Assembly (NCBI GenBank): GCA_937921035.1
Contig: CALEUL010000025.1
Coordinates: forward strand, 12,619-76,618
Direction: 5' to 3'
Length of the DNA stretch: 64,000 bases
DNA from: an uncultured Porphyromonadaceae bacterium
GTDB taxonomy: Bacteria > Bacteroidota > Bacteroidia > Bacteroidales > Muribaculaceae
The notes under the pieces were generated by a model. It saw nothing but the letters and a program-made list of their open reading frames with translations, was not told the origin of the DNA and ran no database searches. Numbering within the stretch: the stretch's first letter is position 1; the number at the start of each line of letters is the position of its first letter. This document shows, one piece after another, positions 1 to 8,334 of this stretch. A program made the translations under genes and the position numbers.

Positions 1-688
1 TAAGTTCGTCCTTGTTATCGAAGAAATGGGCGATAGGCTCGTTGATAAGCTCGTATCCGAGAATGACCGGTTCGTTACAGTAGCGGGCGGCGATATTTTT
101 CCAAATGTCGCAGAACAGCTGCTGCGACGTCTCGCTCTCGAAAAGCCAGGGGTAGCCGTGGCTGTCATCGATATTGTCGCCCGTCTGTCCACCGGGAGCG
201 TCGTGCATGTCGAGTATCAGATACAGATTGTTGTCGCGGCACCATTCCACGACGCTGTCCACACGCGCAAAGCCGTCCTGATTCGATGTAAGGCCCATAT
301 AGTCCTCGTCGGTGAACAGCTTGTAGTTGAACGGCAAACGGATAGTGTTCGCGCCCGTAGAGGCGATGAATTCCACGTCCTTGCGTGTAATATAATTGTC
401 CTTGAATTCCTTCCAGAACTCTGCGGTTGCATCCGGACCGACAAGCTCGCAGAACATGCGGTCGATGTAATGGGGAGAATTGGTCTTTTCGAAACCGAAC
501 ATATATCCCTCGGGGTTAAGCCAGTTGCCTAAGTTTGTACCGCGGATAAACAGTTTGCTGCCGTCGGGAGCGACAAGATCTGTACCGCTGACGCGCACAA
601 AAGCGCCAGGAGGGAGTGCCTCGTCCTTTTGGGTTGTGGCACAGGAGGCTACGACAAAAGCCATAGCAAGATATGCTAATTTTTTCAT
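1..688 (-). CDS. Glycoside hydrolase family 5 glucanase lipoprotein, 3' end cut by window edge
   Basis: Only the first 229 residues are in the window; the gene runs off the left edge. It starts at 688 with a lipoprotein signal peptide whose lipobox VASC puts the lipidated Cys at residue 16. A (beta/alpha)8 GH5 pattern follows: GTNLGNWL near residues 50-56, RLPF near 117-120, LILDMHDAPGG near 158-167, and INEP at 215-218, where Glu217 is the family acid/base. The nucleophile Glu lies beyond the edge. GH5 enzymes cleave beta-linked glucans or mannans with retention. As the last visible gene of the SusC/SusD operon, next to GH16, it is most likely a surface or periplasmic beta-glucanase. The subfamily cannot be assigned from this fragment. 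Confidence 0.88.
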   Translation of the reverse strand, partial: MKKLAYLAMAFVVASCATTQKDEALPPGAFVRVSGTDLVAPDGSKLFIRGTNLGNWLNPEGYMFGFEKTNSPHYIDRMFCELVGPDATAEFWKEFKDNYITRKDVEFIASTGANTIRLPFNYKLFTDEDYMGLTSNQDGFARVDSVVEWCRDNNLYLILDMHDAPGGQTGDNIDDSHGYPWLFESETSQQLFCDIWKNIAARYCNEPVILGYELINEPIAHFFDNKDEL

Positions 689-765
689 AGTTCTAAAAAT
701 TGTAAGATGACTGCAAACCTTTCCGGAATACTGTAGAACCCGGAACAATCTTTTTTACCTTAGCA

Positions 766-793
766 TAAAATAGCCTGATACCTTACCGGCTAT
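766..793 (-). terminator. Weak hairpin between GH16 and GH5 genes
   Basis: ATAGCC (770-775) pairs with GGCTAT (788-793). On the minus strand the stem is followed by TTTT (766-769). A second small hairpin, TTCCGG (721-726) with CCGGAA (740-745), lies in the GH5 leader. Stems are only 6 bp, so this is a weak terminator, RNA-processing or attenuation site at most. Confidence 0.3.
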
Positions 794-805
794 TGCAGAA
801 GAACA

Positions 806-1927
806 TTATTTCTTTTGAAAAACACGTACGTAGTCCACTTCCATAGTAGCCGGAAGAACGGATTCGTCCACGCCCTGAGCCCCGCCCCAGGAGCCGCCCC
901 AGGCAAGATTGAGAATGACGTAGAACGGCTTGTCGAAAGGCCAGGTGCTGATGTTTCCCTTGCCGTCGTTGGGGAATGAAAGGAGGCTCACGTCGTCGAC
1001 GTAAGTATAAATGCCTTTCTCCGTCCATTCCAGACGATAGATGTGGAAATCGTCCTGCGCGCCCTGCGTGAGACGTTCGGCGGTTTTCTGGGTACCTTTG
1101 GTGTGGTTGTAGCTCTCGCAGTGGATGCTCGAAGAAGTATAGTCAGGATTGTAGCCAACTTCTTCCATGATATCTATTTCGCCGCACTTGGGCCACGGTG
1201 TTGAGCCCCAGTCGTTGTTGGCAGGCATCATCCAGAAGGCAGGCCACGTGCCTTTGCCCTTCGGGAGCTTTATGCGTGCTTCAAAAATGCCGTATTTCCA
1301 ACCCTTGTTCACGTTTGCGTATATTCGGCCTGAATAGATTTTTCCGTTCTGCTTGAAACAGTGTATTGAAAGGATACCGTCGGCCACTTCGGTTACCGGC
1401 TGTCCGTTTATCGCGCCGGCGACATAGTTCTGAAGCTCGTTGTTAACCCATCCGGCATTCTGGACCTCGTATGTCCAGTCGGCAGTATTGAGCGAATTTC
1501 CGTCGAACTCGTCGTTCCAGACAAGCTCGAAGCCTTCGGGAACATTGATAGTAGGATCTACCGGAGCGACAGGCTTACCGGCCTGCTCTACCGTAACATG
1601 GCCACGGGCAGAGCCTGAAATAAGCGTAACCGTAGCCGAACGCGCCGAACGGTCTCTGTTTGCGTCCAGGGTAACGTCAACAGTGCCGTTTGCGGTAAGT
1701 GTGCCGGATTTGGCAAGCTTTACCCATTGTTCGGAACAGACGGCATCCCATTCGCCTGTAGCGGTAACGGTAAACTGCTGCGTACCGCCGTCGGCATCGA
1801 AAGAAAGTTTTTCGGCGGAAACGGAAACCTTAGCGGGAGTTTCCTCTTTCTTGTCGCTGTCTGAACATGCCACGAGCGTAAATGCTGTCGCACTGGCTAA
1901 AAAAAACGTTGATATGGTCTTGAACAT
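806..1927 (-). CDS. GH16 endo-beta-glucanase (laminarinase type) lipoprotein with BACON domain
   Basis: This 373-residue protein hydrolyses beta-1,3 or mixed-linkage glucan chains internally. The lipobox LVAC places the lipidated Cys at residue 21. Residues about 33-117 form a BACON-like beta-sandwich, which in Bacteroidota enzymes commonly acts as a spacer or carbohydrate/mucin-associated module. Residues about 130-373 are the GH16 jelly roll. The motif EIDIMEE starts at residue 250: Glu250 nucleophile, Asp252, Glu255 acid/base. The extra Met between Asp and Glu is the beta-bulge form typical of laminarinases and lichenases. It is cotranscribed with SusC/SusD, which supports a cell-surface endo-enzyme producing oligosaccharides for import. 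The exact glucan is inferred. Confidence 0.93.
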   Translation of the reverse strand: MFKTISTFFLASATAFTLVACSDSDKKEETPAKVSVSAEKLSFDADGGTQQFTVTATGEWDAVCSEQWVKLAKSGTLTANGTVDVTLDANRDRSARSATVTLISGSARGHVTVEQAGKPVAPVDPTINVPEGFELVWNDEFDGNSLNTADWTYEVQNAGWVNNELQNYVAGAINGQPVTEVADGILSIHCFKQNGKIYSGRIYANVNKGWKYGIFEARIKLPKGKGTWPAFWMMPANNDWGSTPWPKCGEIDIMEEVGYNPDYTSSSIHCESYNHTKGTQKTAERLTQGAQDDFHIYRLEWTEKGIYTYVDDVSLLSFPNDGKGNISTWPFDKPFYVILNLAWGGSWGGAQGVDESVLPATMEVDYVRVFQKK

Positions 1928-1963
1928 CGTTCTGCAAATCGTTATAATAATGTTTCAGGAGCT

Positions 1964-2012
1964 AAAAAAACGCGCGGCCGGCATTAATGCGATAATACGA
2001 ACCGGCCGCGCG
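1964..2012 (-). terminator. Strong intrinsic terminator inside the PUL, between the glycan binder and GH16
   Basis: An 11-bp perfect GC-only stem, CGCGCGGCCGG (1971-1981) with CCGGCCGCGCG (2002-2012), has a 20-base loop. On the minus strand it is followed at once by seven T residues (1964-1970). It lies between the stop of the binding-protein gene and the GH16 start. No exact TAnnTTTG box was seen for GH16, so the hydrolase genes probably depend on read-through, which would set them below susCD in expression. Confidence 0.8.
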
Positions 2013-2024
2013 CCTCAGAGGACA

Positions 2025-3434
2025 TCAATCGTGATGAACCTGAAGTATTATATTGCTGACATCTACGGTGGTGTTTGCTTCGTTGCCGCCGAAGTCAAGC
2101 ACGAGCATGAGAGCGTGCATGGGTTCCGGAGCCTTTACGCCGGACACCCAGAATGTCTTGGGCGAATCGGCATCCAACGCTACGCGCTCGTCAAAGAAGA
2201 AGTTGTTGTCGCGCTTGTTGCTTTCGTCATAGTCAGGCTCCACGAGCTTGACAGTAACACCGGGGTGAGCGTTATTGCTCTTGAGGACTATCTTGAAATC
2301 GTAAGCGGTCTCGCTGTCGATTGGAGGAAGGTCGGTGAGCAGTTTCACCTGAGCCTGCCACTGTTCAAACGTAGCAGAAGGGAACTCGACTGTGAAATCC
2401 TGACCGTTGAAAGTGAGGACTGGGTCGGCAATCGGCGCCCATCCGGGAGCGTAATAGTACGACGGTGTGATAGCAGCACCGCTCCAGAGGTTCTCGGGGC
2501 TGTTGACGCCGGCCCAGTTGGGTTCCGGAGTGGTTGGAAGTTCGGGCAGGACGGTGCCGTCGTCGTTGGCATGGTCCTTGATTACGAAATTCTCTACAGT
2601 AATCTGAATGCCTGCGGGGTTACCGCCGAAGTCGAGGGTGAACACGATATTGTTCATGGGCACGACAGCGGGCAGATTGCTGAACCAGTATGTTACGGGC
2701 TCGCCAGCGGTGAGATTGATTTTCTGGTTGCAGAAGAACGAGTGAGCATCGTCATCATCACCGTCGGGATGGATTTTGAGCGTAACATTGCTGATATCCA
2801 TAGTTGATGTGAAGATGAATGATCCGTCGTACGATTTGCCTTCTTCGAGGCAGATGTTCGAACCGATGTGCATCTGAGCCTGCCACTGGTCTGTTGTAGC
2901 TTCGGGCAGAGTTACAGTCCAGGCATCGCCGTCGTAGCTATAAGCAGGATCGGCAATCTGGCTCCATCCCGGCGCATACCAGAAACTGTTGAGGTGAATA
3001 TCTGTTCCGGGAGCCTTGACGAGGTTATACTGGCCTTCGTAGTCGAAACCGGCGAAGCCGTTCATCTTTGTCTTGTCTACGGTGAAGGACTTGGTGATTG
3101 TACCGTCGCTCACGCCGTTTGCATTTCCGATTTTCACTTCCACACTGTATTCACCCGCCTTGCGGTAGTAGCGAGAGAAAGCGAAGTCGGTGGAATACGA
3201 CTTTCCGTCGATAATCCAGATTGGATAAACACCTTTTCCGGTGAACTCGAAGTTTGCATAGTTTGTTTCCTGGTCCACCGTAATTTTAACGAAGTCGGCA
3301 AATTCGGCAGCCTGAGGCACATCGTTGATGTTCACTTCATAAACTTTATCCTCGGTGCATGAAACGATGGCTGCTGCGCCGCCGGCTGCAAGAAGAGAAA
3401 GTGCTATTGTCTTTATAAAATTTTTCATAGCCAT
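2025..3434 (-). CDS. SusE-position surface glycan-binding lipoprotein with duplicated module
   Basis: This 469-residue lipoprotein (lipobox IVSC, Cys26 if started at 3434) should bind glycan at the cell surface. Its order is a PKD-like Ig domain (about 40-130), then two copies of a beta-sandwich module (about 145-300 and 315-469). The copies share YAPGW, IADP, a W-T-V-type strand, QWQAQ and LDFGGN in the same order, so the protein arose by internal duplication. The modules resemble CBM4-like folds, but the family is not certain. It follows SusD by 3 bases (9 if the second Met at 3428 is used; MKNFIK there is a more typical signal-peptide start). Position and architecture match surface glycan-binding proteins of other beta-glucan loci. 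Confidence 0.82.
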   Translation of the reverse strand: MAMKNFIKTIALSLLAAGGAAAIVSCTEDKVYEVNINDVPQAAEFADFVKITVDQETNYANFEFTGKGVYPIWIIDGKSYSTDFAFSRYYRKAGEYSVEVKIGNANGVSDGTITKSFTVDKTKMNGFAGFDYEGQYNLVKAPGTDIHLNSFWYAPGWSQIADPAYSYDGDAWTVTLPEATTDQWQAQMHIGSNICLEEGKSYDGSFIFTSTMDISNVTLKIHPDGDDDDAHSFFCNQKINLTAGEPVTYWFSNLPAVVPMNNIVFTLDFGGNPAGIQITVENFVIKDHANDDGTVLPELPTTPEPNWAGVNSPENLWSGAAITPSYYYAPGWAPIADPVLTFNGQDFTVEFPSATFEQWQAQVKLLTDLPPIDSETAYDFKIVLKSNNAHPGVTVKLVEPDYDESNKRDNNFFFDERVALDADSPKTFWVSGVKAPEPMHALMLVLDFGGNEANTTVDVSNIILQVHHD

Positions 3435-3437
3435 GGA

Positions 3438-4955
3438 TTAATAGGGATTTTGAGTAAGAGAGCCCTGTGAGCGGTCGATTTCCGTCTGAGGAATAGGGAG
3501 ATATTTCTTGTTAGGCGTCCAGGAGTTGGTTCGGTAGCCGTATTCGTCGGGAACGAGCACTGTAGCGGCCTTGTCGGTACGGATAAGGTCCCAGTAACGC
3601 TTGCCTTCGCCAACGAATTCGAGATGACGTTCCTCGATGATGTTGTCGATGGTCGGTTCGAGTTCGGTACGCAGACCAGCACGACGGCGGACGTCGTTAA
3701 GGTATGTCTTTGCCTCGGAGTTGCTGCCCCCGGTGAGAACGAGAAGTTCTGCGGCGTTGAGCAGAGCCTCGGAGTAGCGGTATATACGCCAGTTATTGTT
3801 GTAGTTGAGCTCTGATGAAGCCTTCTGGTCCTTGTTGCCGTCGGCCTGTGCGGCATACTTCTCGAGGAAGAATCCGAAGTCCTGATAGCGCATGTTGTAT
3901 GTGCCCTGCTGATCGCGCACATCCCAGCATGTTGCGTCGCGGCGTGTATCGTCGGCGCTGTAGCGGTTGTAAGTCTCCAGACGCACGGGGCAGAATCCCC
4001 AGCCGCCGTTATGTCCGTCCTGTCCGGAGGGCCAGTTGTTGGGGCTGATAAGAGTTGGAAGCACGGTACCGCCAGCGGTGAGAGGATTACCCCAGTCGCG
4101 TGTGGCGTTATCGTCGATGTAGTTTATTTCCCAGATGGATTCCTTGCACCATTCGCCTTCTTCCTTGAAGATGCGTGTATAGTCGGGCTCGAGGTCGTAG
4201 TCGGTGGAGTTGATGATTTCCTTCATGTAGCCGAGGGCCTTTGAGTAGCGTGGCTGATCTTTCTGGTACATAACAATTTCGGTAAAGAGCATGTATGCCA
4301 TCGCAGTAGTTACGCGTCCGGCCTCGGCATCGCTTGCGCGGAAAGCAAGCGCGTTAAGGCTGAGAGCGGTCTCGATATCGCCCACCATGCATGCGTACAG
4401 ATTGTCGGCAGACATCTGCTCCTGTATGTATGGTTCGGTAAGATTCACCTCATAATAAGGAACGTTGCCGTAGAATTTCCAGAGCCAGTTGGCGTAGAAA
4501 GCGCGGAGCACGAGAACCTGTGCTTTCCAGTAGTTTATGTCTTTTTCGGTAGCACCGGGCACACCGGCCTCGATAGATGCCAGAACGTCGTTGCAGCGCT
4601 TGATGCCGCTGAAAGCCTCTACCCAGATACCTGAAATGACCTTAAGCGGAGTAGCGCTGTAGTTGGCCATAAGATGCCAGTTCTCGTTGTCGGTCTTGTT
4701 TGAGCCGCCCACCCATAGGTCGTCGGCCATGATGTCGCTCATCATGATGAAAGGTTCATAGCTGCCCATGCCCCAGTCGGTCCACTGGAGGGGATCGTAT
4801 GCGGCGACAACCGCTTCATCCACATGGTCCTTAGTAGAGAAATACTCGTCCGAAGATGTCTGAGTGGGCGAGGTAACATTCAGGAAGTCATCGCCGCAGG
4901 CCGAGAGACCCAACGCCATAGCGGCAAGCCCGAATATCTTATATATCGATTTCAT
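3438..4955 (-). CDS. RagB/SusD family nutrient-binding outer-membrane lipoprotein
   Basis: This 505-residue SusD homologue caps the SusC barrel and binds the glycan on the outside of the cell. The signal peptide ends in a lipobox with Cys20 (LSAC). The N-terminal TPR-like helical region (DEAVVAAYDPL and following, with the usual AxxxRAxxYxxLxxxFG equivalent seen as VLRAFYANWLWKFYG) and the C-terminal region (WRIYRYSEALLNAAE, then RRRAGL and the ERHLEFVGEGKRYWDLIR block) are all family hallmarks. It starts 37 bases after the SusC stop and ends with the typical YLPIPQTEIDRS and LTQNPY tail. Ligand is inferred from the GH16/GH5 partners. Confidence 0.96.
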   Translation of the reverse strand: MKSIYKIFGLAAMALGLSACGDDFLNVTSPTQTSSDEYFSTKDHVDEAVVAAYDPLQWTDWGMGSYEPFIMMSDIMADDLWVGGSNKTDNENWHLMANYSATPLKVISGIWVEAFSGIKRCNDVLASIEAGVPGATEKDINYWKAQVLVLRAFYANWLWKFYGNVPYYEVNLTEPYIQEQMSADNLYACMVGDIETALSLNALAFRASDAEAGRVTTAMAYMLFTEIVMYQKDQPRYSKALGYMKEIINSTDYDLEPDYTRIFKEEGEWCKESIWEINYIDDNATRDWGNPLTAGGTVLPTLISPNNWPSGQDGHNGGWGFCPVRLETYNRYSADDTRRDATCWDVRDQQGTYNMRYQDFGFFLEKYAAQADGNKDQKASSELNYNNNWRIYRYSEALLNAAELLVLTGGSNSEAKTYLNDVRRRAGLRTELEPTIDNIIEERHLEFVGEGKRYWDLIRTDKAATVLVPDEYGYRTNSWTPNKKYLPIPQTEIDRSQGSLTQNPY

Positions 4956-4992
4956 GTTTATGATTCTGTTTATGATTTAAGATTTCTGAAAC

Positions 4993-7900
4993 TTAGATAC
5001 CGAGGTTGAAGCCTACAGTCCATACGCGTGCCTGGGGGTATACGCCGTAATCAACGCCGAGCGAGGTAGCAGCAGACGAGATTTCGGGGTCGTAGCCGTG
5101 ATACTTTGTCCATGTTACGAGGTTCTCGGCGGCAACGTATACGCGCAGCTTGGAAACAAACGCCTTCTTTGTGAGCTTTTCGGGAAGAGTGTAACCCAAC
5201 TGCAGGTTTTTCAGACGCAGGTAGCTGCCGTCGGATACATACAGGTCGGACGACTGCCAGTTGTAGGAATCGGCCTGCACATAGCGCGGATACTTGTTGG
5301 TGGTGCCTTCGCCGGTCCAGCGGTTCAGCATCCACGAGGGAAGGTTGGAGGCAATGGCATCGATACGGCGTGTTGCGTCGTAGATATCGTTGCCGGCAGT
5401 GCCCTGGAAGAAGATGTTGAAATCGAAGCCGCGCCATGTGGCTGTGAGGCCGAAACCGTAGCTCCAGTCGGGCATGCCTTTACCAATCTTTGTACGGTCG
5501 TCTTCGGTAATCTGGCCGTTTCCGTCGACATCGGCAAAGCGGACGTCGCCGGGCTTGAGGTTTGTACCGTACTTGGTGTTGTATTCGTTGGCCTCGGCAA
5601 TATTCTGGATGATGCCGTCGGTCTTGTAGCCGTAGAAGTATGGGAAGGGTTCGCCGTTCTGTGCGCGCGAGATAGTACCAGTGCCCTGGAAAGAGTCGAG
5701 GTTGGCCCAGCCCTGTTCGTTGCCGTAGGCGATGAGCTTGTTCTTGAGATATGAAGCGTTTGCGTTGAAACGAATGGAAAGGTCGCCGAAGTTCTGGCGG
5801 TAGCCGAAGTCGAATTCAAGACCGGTGTTGCGCATCTTGCCCACATTGCCGACGGGGATAGCCTCTCCGACGTACTGCGGCAGCGACATTGTCATAAGCA
5901 TGCCGTCGGTGTCCTTGAGGTACCAGTCTACGCTTAATGTGAACATGTTCTGCAGGAAACCGAAATCGATACCTACATCCGTCTGCTTTGATTCTTCCCA
6001 GCGAAGGTCGGGGTTAGGCAGCTGGCTCGGCTTGGTACCGTTTATGATAGCTCCGGTCTTGCCGAAAATATAGTTGTTGCCGGTGCTTGTGAGAGCGACA
6101 TACTGGAAGTTACCGATATTCTCGTTACCGTTCTTACCCCAGCTTGCACGGAGCTTGAAATTGTTCAGCCAAGTGCGGGTGCTTTCCATGAAAGCTTCGT
6201 TCATGATATTCCAGCCTGCCGATACGGAGGGGAACGTAGCCCAGTGGTTGTTGCTGCCGAAGCGGCTGGAACCGTCGCGGCGTACGGTAGCCTGAATCAT
6301 ATAGCGCTCGTCGAAGTTGTAGCTTGCACGAGCGAAGTATGAAGCGAGTTTCGATTTTGCGTTTGGCGCGCCCCAGGAGTTACGGTCGCCGTCGGCGGGG
6401 AGACCAGTGGAGGCATCGAGGTACGGACGATCGTAGCTGATAAGGTTGTTGGCGGAACCGCCGAGGTAGTAGCTGCGGCTCTCCTTTGCAGACTGACCCA
6501 GGAGGACGCTGAAGCTGTGCTCGTTGATGGTCTTGTCGTATGACAGCACATTTTCAATCTGCCATACGAGGCCGCGCTCGCTCTGCGATGACGCGGAGGA
6601 GAAGTTCTGGCTCTGACCGTTGCGCAGATAGTATTTGGGTGTGTAGCCGTCGCTGCCCCAGAACGAGAGGTCGGCGCCGTAGCTGATACGGTAGTGCAGG
6701 TTATCCCAGATTGAAAGATCGCCCACAAAATTGCCTACAAACTTGTGGCTCCATCCCTCACTGCCGGGAAGCGACATGTTCGCGATAGGGTTGCTAAGTT
6801 CCTGATAGTTGCCGAAAGCGGTGGGAACCATCAAGAGACGGCCGTCGGGACCGTACATGGGGACATAGTCGGCCTGACCGGAAAGATAGTTGAGCTGATA
6901 TGCCTCCTCGGCGCTGCCTTTTTCAAGGTAGGGAGTGAGGATAGGCGACATCTGCAGTGCGGATCCGAGTGGCGAACCCCACATTGAGTTAACGTCGATG
7001 CCTTTGCTCTTGATGCGGGTGTAGGCAAGATTGGTGTTGATGGTGAACTTGTTTAGGAAGCAGCGCTGCTTGGTGGCGTCGAAAGCGGTGATGCCGAGGT
7101 TGCTGCGGAGAGTGAAGCGCTGGTAGTTGGAGCGGTCGAAGTTACCGCCGACAACGCCTTCCTGCTCCATATATCCTGTAGAGAGCATGTAGTTGATGCG
7201 TTCCGAACCGCCTGTAAGCGAAATCTGGTGATTCTGCATGGGAGCGCCGTTATTGAAAACCTCCTCCTGCCAGTCGGTACCTTCGCCATAGGAAGCGGGG
7301 TCGGCATAAGGCGGAGCGATACCGGCGTTTACAGCGCCTTCGTTCATCATCATGGCGTACTCGGCAGCGTTGAGCACTTTGCGCTTCTTGGCAATGCTCT
7401 GCCATCCGTAGCTGAAATCGTAGGAGAATTTAGCGGGACCTTCCTTACCCTGCTTGGTTGTTACGAGCACAACGCCATTGGCGGCACGTGCACCGTAAAC
7501 GGCGCCGGAAGCGGCATCCTTCAGCACCTCGATGGATGCGATGTCGTTCGGGTTAAGATAGTCAAGGCCACCCTCGATAGGCATGCCGTCTACAATATAA
7601 AGAGGGTCGGAATTGTTGATCGTACCCACGCCACGGATGCGGACACGGGCGGCAGCGCCGGGCTGACCCGACGAGGAAGTTACCGTAACGCCTGAAGCAA
7701 GTCCCTTGAGGGCGTTGTCCATACGAGTGGGGGCTGTAACAGCCAGTTCATCGGAGTTTACTTTGGCAATAGAAGCGGTTACCACGCTCTTTTTCTGCAC
7801 ACCGTAACCAACGGCCACAACTTCGTCGAGCATTGTGGAGTTCTCTTTAAGAACAATGTTCATCAGAGGAGCGGCAGGTTTCTCCACACTGTCGTATCCA

Positions 7901-8139
7901 ACATACGAAAACACGAGTGTAGAGCCATCCGGCACCGTAATAAGGAAGTTACCGTCAATATCGGTAGTAACACCACGGTTTGCTCCCTTCGTAATAACAG
8001 AAACACCGATCAGGGGCTCACCCGCCGAATCGGATACATTACCTCGGGCTGTAATGTCAGCCCATGCCGTAGCACTGCCAGCGAGCAGAACCACAAGCGC
8101 GATTGCAATTGTCTGCAATCTGGTGAAAAAATGTTTCAT
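4993..8139 (-). CDS. SusC/RagA family TonB-linked outer-membrane glycan transporter
   Basis: This 1048-residue TonB-dependent transporter imports oligosaccharides through the outer membrane together with SusD. A signal peptide (about 1-27) is followed by a carboxypeptidase-regulatory-like beta domain (about 29-98, with GEPLIGVSV), the TonB-box region LDEVVAVGYG (about 104-113), a plug (about 115-235, with RIRGVGTINNSDPLYIVDG and IEVLKDAAS.AVYGARAANG) and a 22-strand barrel. The last strand ends VWTVGFNLGI, as normal for the family. It is the first gene of the minus-strand operon. It is shorter than hybrid SusC proteins with an N-terminal sigma/anti-sigma extension, fitting control by a separate regulator. 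Confidence 0.96.
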   Translation of the reverse strand: MKHFFTRLQTIAIALVVLLAGSATAWADITARGNVSDSAGEPLIGVSVITKGANRGVTTDIDGNFLITVPDGSTLVFSYVGYDSVEKPAAPLMNIVLKENSTMLDEVVAVGYGVQKKSVVTASIAKVNSDELAVTAPTRMDNALKGLASGVTVTSSSGQPGAAARVRIRGVGTINNSDPLYIVDGMPIEGGLDYLNPNDIASIEVLKDAASGAVYGARAANGVVLVTTKQGKEGPAKFSYDFSYGWQSIAKKRKVLNAAEYAMMMNEGAVNAGIAPPYADPASYGEGTDWQEEVFNNGAPMQNHQISLTGGSERINYMLSTGYMEQEGVVGGNFDRSNYQRFTLRSNLGITAFDATKQRCFLNKFTINTNLAYTRIKSKGIDVNSMWGSPLGSALQMSPILTPYLEKGSAEEAYQLNYLSGQADYVPMYGPDGRLLMVPTAFGNYQELSNPIANMSLPGSEGWSHKFVGNFVGDLSIWDNLHYRISYGADLSFWGSDGYTPKYYLRNGQSQNFSSASSQSERGLVWQIENVLSYDKTINEHSFSVLLGQSAKESRSYYLGGSANNLISYDRPYLDASTGLPADGDRNSWGAPNAKSKLASYFARASYNFDERYMIQATVRRDGSSRFGSNNHWATFPSVSAGWNIMNEAFMESTRTWLNNFKLRASWGKNGNENIGNFQYVALTSTGNNYIFGKTGAIINGTKPSQLPNPDLRWEESKQTDVGIDFGFLQNMFTLSVDWYLKDTDGMLMTMSLPQYVGEAIPVGNVGKMRNTGLEFDFGYRQNFGDLSIRFNANASYLKNKLIAYGNEQGWANLDSFQGTGTISRAQNGEPFPYFYGYKTDGIIQNIAEANEYNTKYGTNLKPGDVRFADVDGNGQITEDDRTKIGKGMPDWSYGFGLTATWRGFDFNIFFQGTAGNDIYDATRRIDAIASNLPSWMLNRWTGEGTTNKYPRYVQADSYNWQSSDLYVSDGSYLRLKNLQLGYTLPEKLTKKAFVSKLRVYVAAENLVTWTKYHGYDPEISSAATSLGVDYGVYPQARVWTVGFNLGI

Positions 8140-8179
8140 GCGATAAAGGTTGGTATTAAATTAAAAAGTTTTTCTGCTG

Positions 8180-8187
8180 CAAAGTTA
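8180..8187 (-). promoter_or_regulatory. -7 box of the SusC promoter
   Basis: The minus strand reads TAACTTTG, an exact TAnnTTTG match, 41 bases upstream of the SusC start. No convincing -33 box is seen, which is usual for an activated promoter. The AT-rich DNA to about 8334 carries TTTGGTAA twice (8225-8232, 8292-8299) plus TTGGTTAA (8303-8310), candidate activator half-sites. Confidence 0.5.
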
Positions 8188-8334
8188 AGGCGTTTATCGC
8201 ATAAGTAAATCTGGAGTAAAGGGATTTGGTAAATTTTGATTTTGTTTTAGTACCTGAATATCAGAGCTTTACAATTTAAGATTTTATATGTTTTGGTAAG
8301 ATTGGTTAAGTTAAATTTTAGATAGAGGTGCAAG

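Noticed and set aside
1440..2807. 455-codon plus-strand open frame across GH16 and the glycan binder
   Set aside because: It crosses two clear minus-strand genes and the terminator between them.
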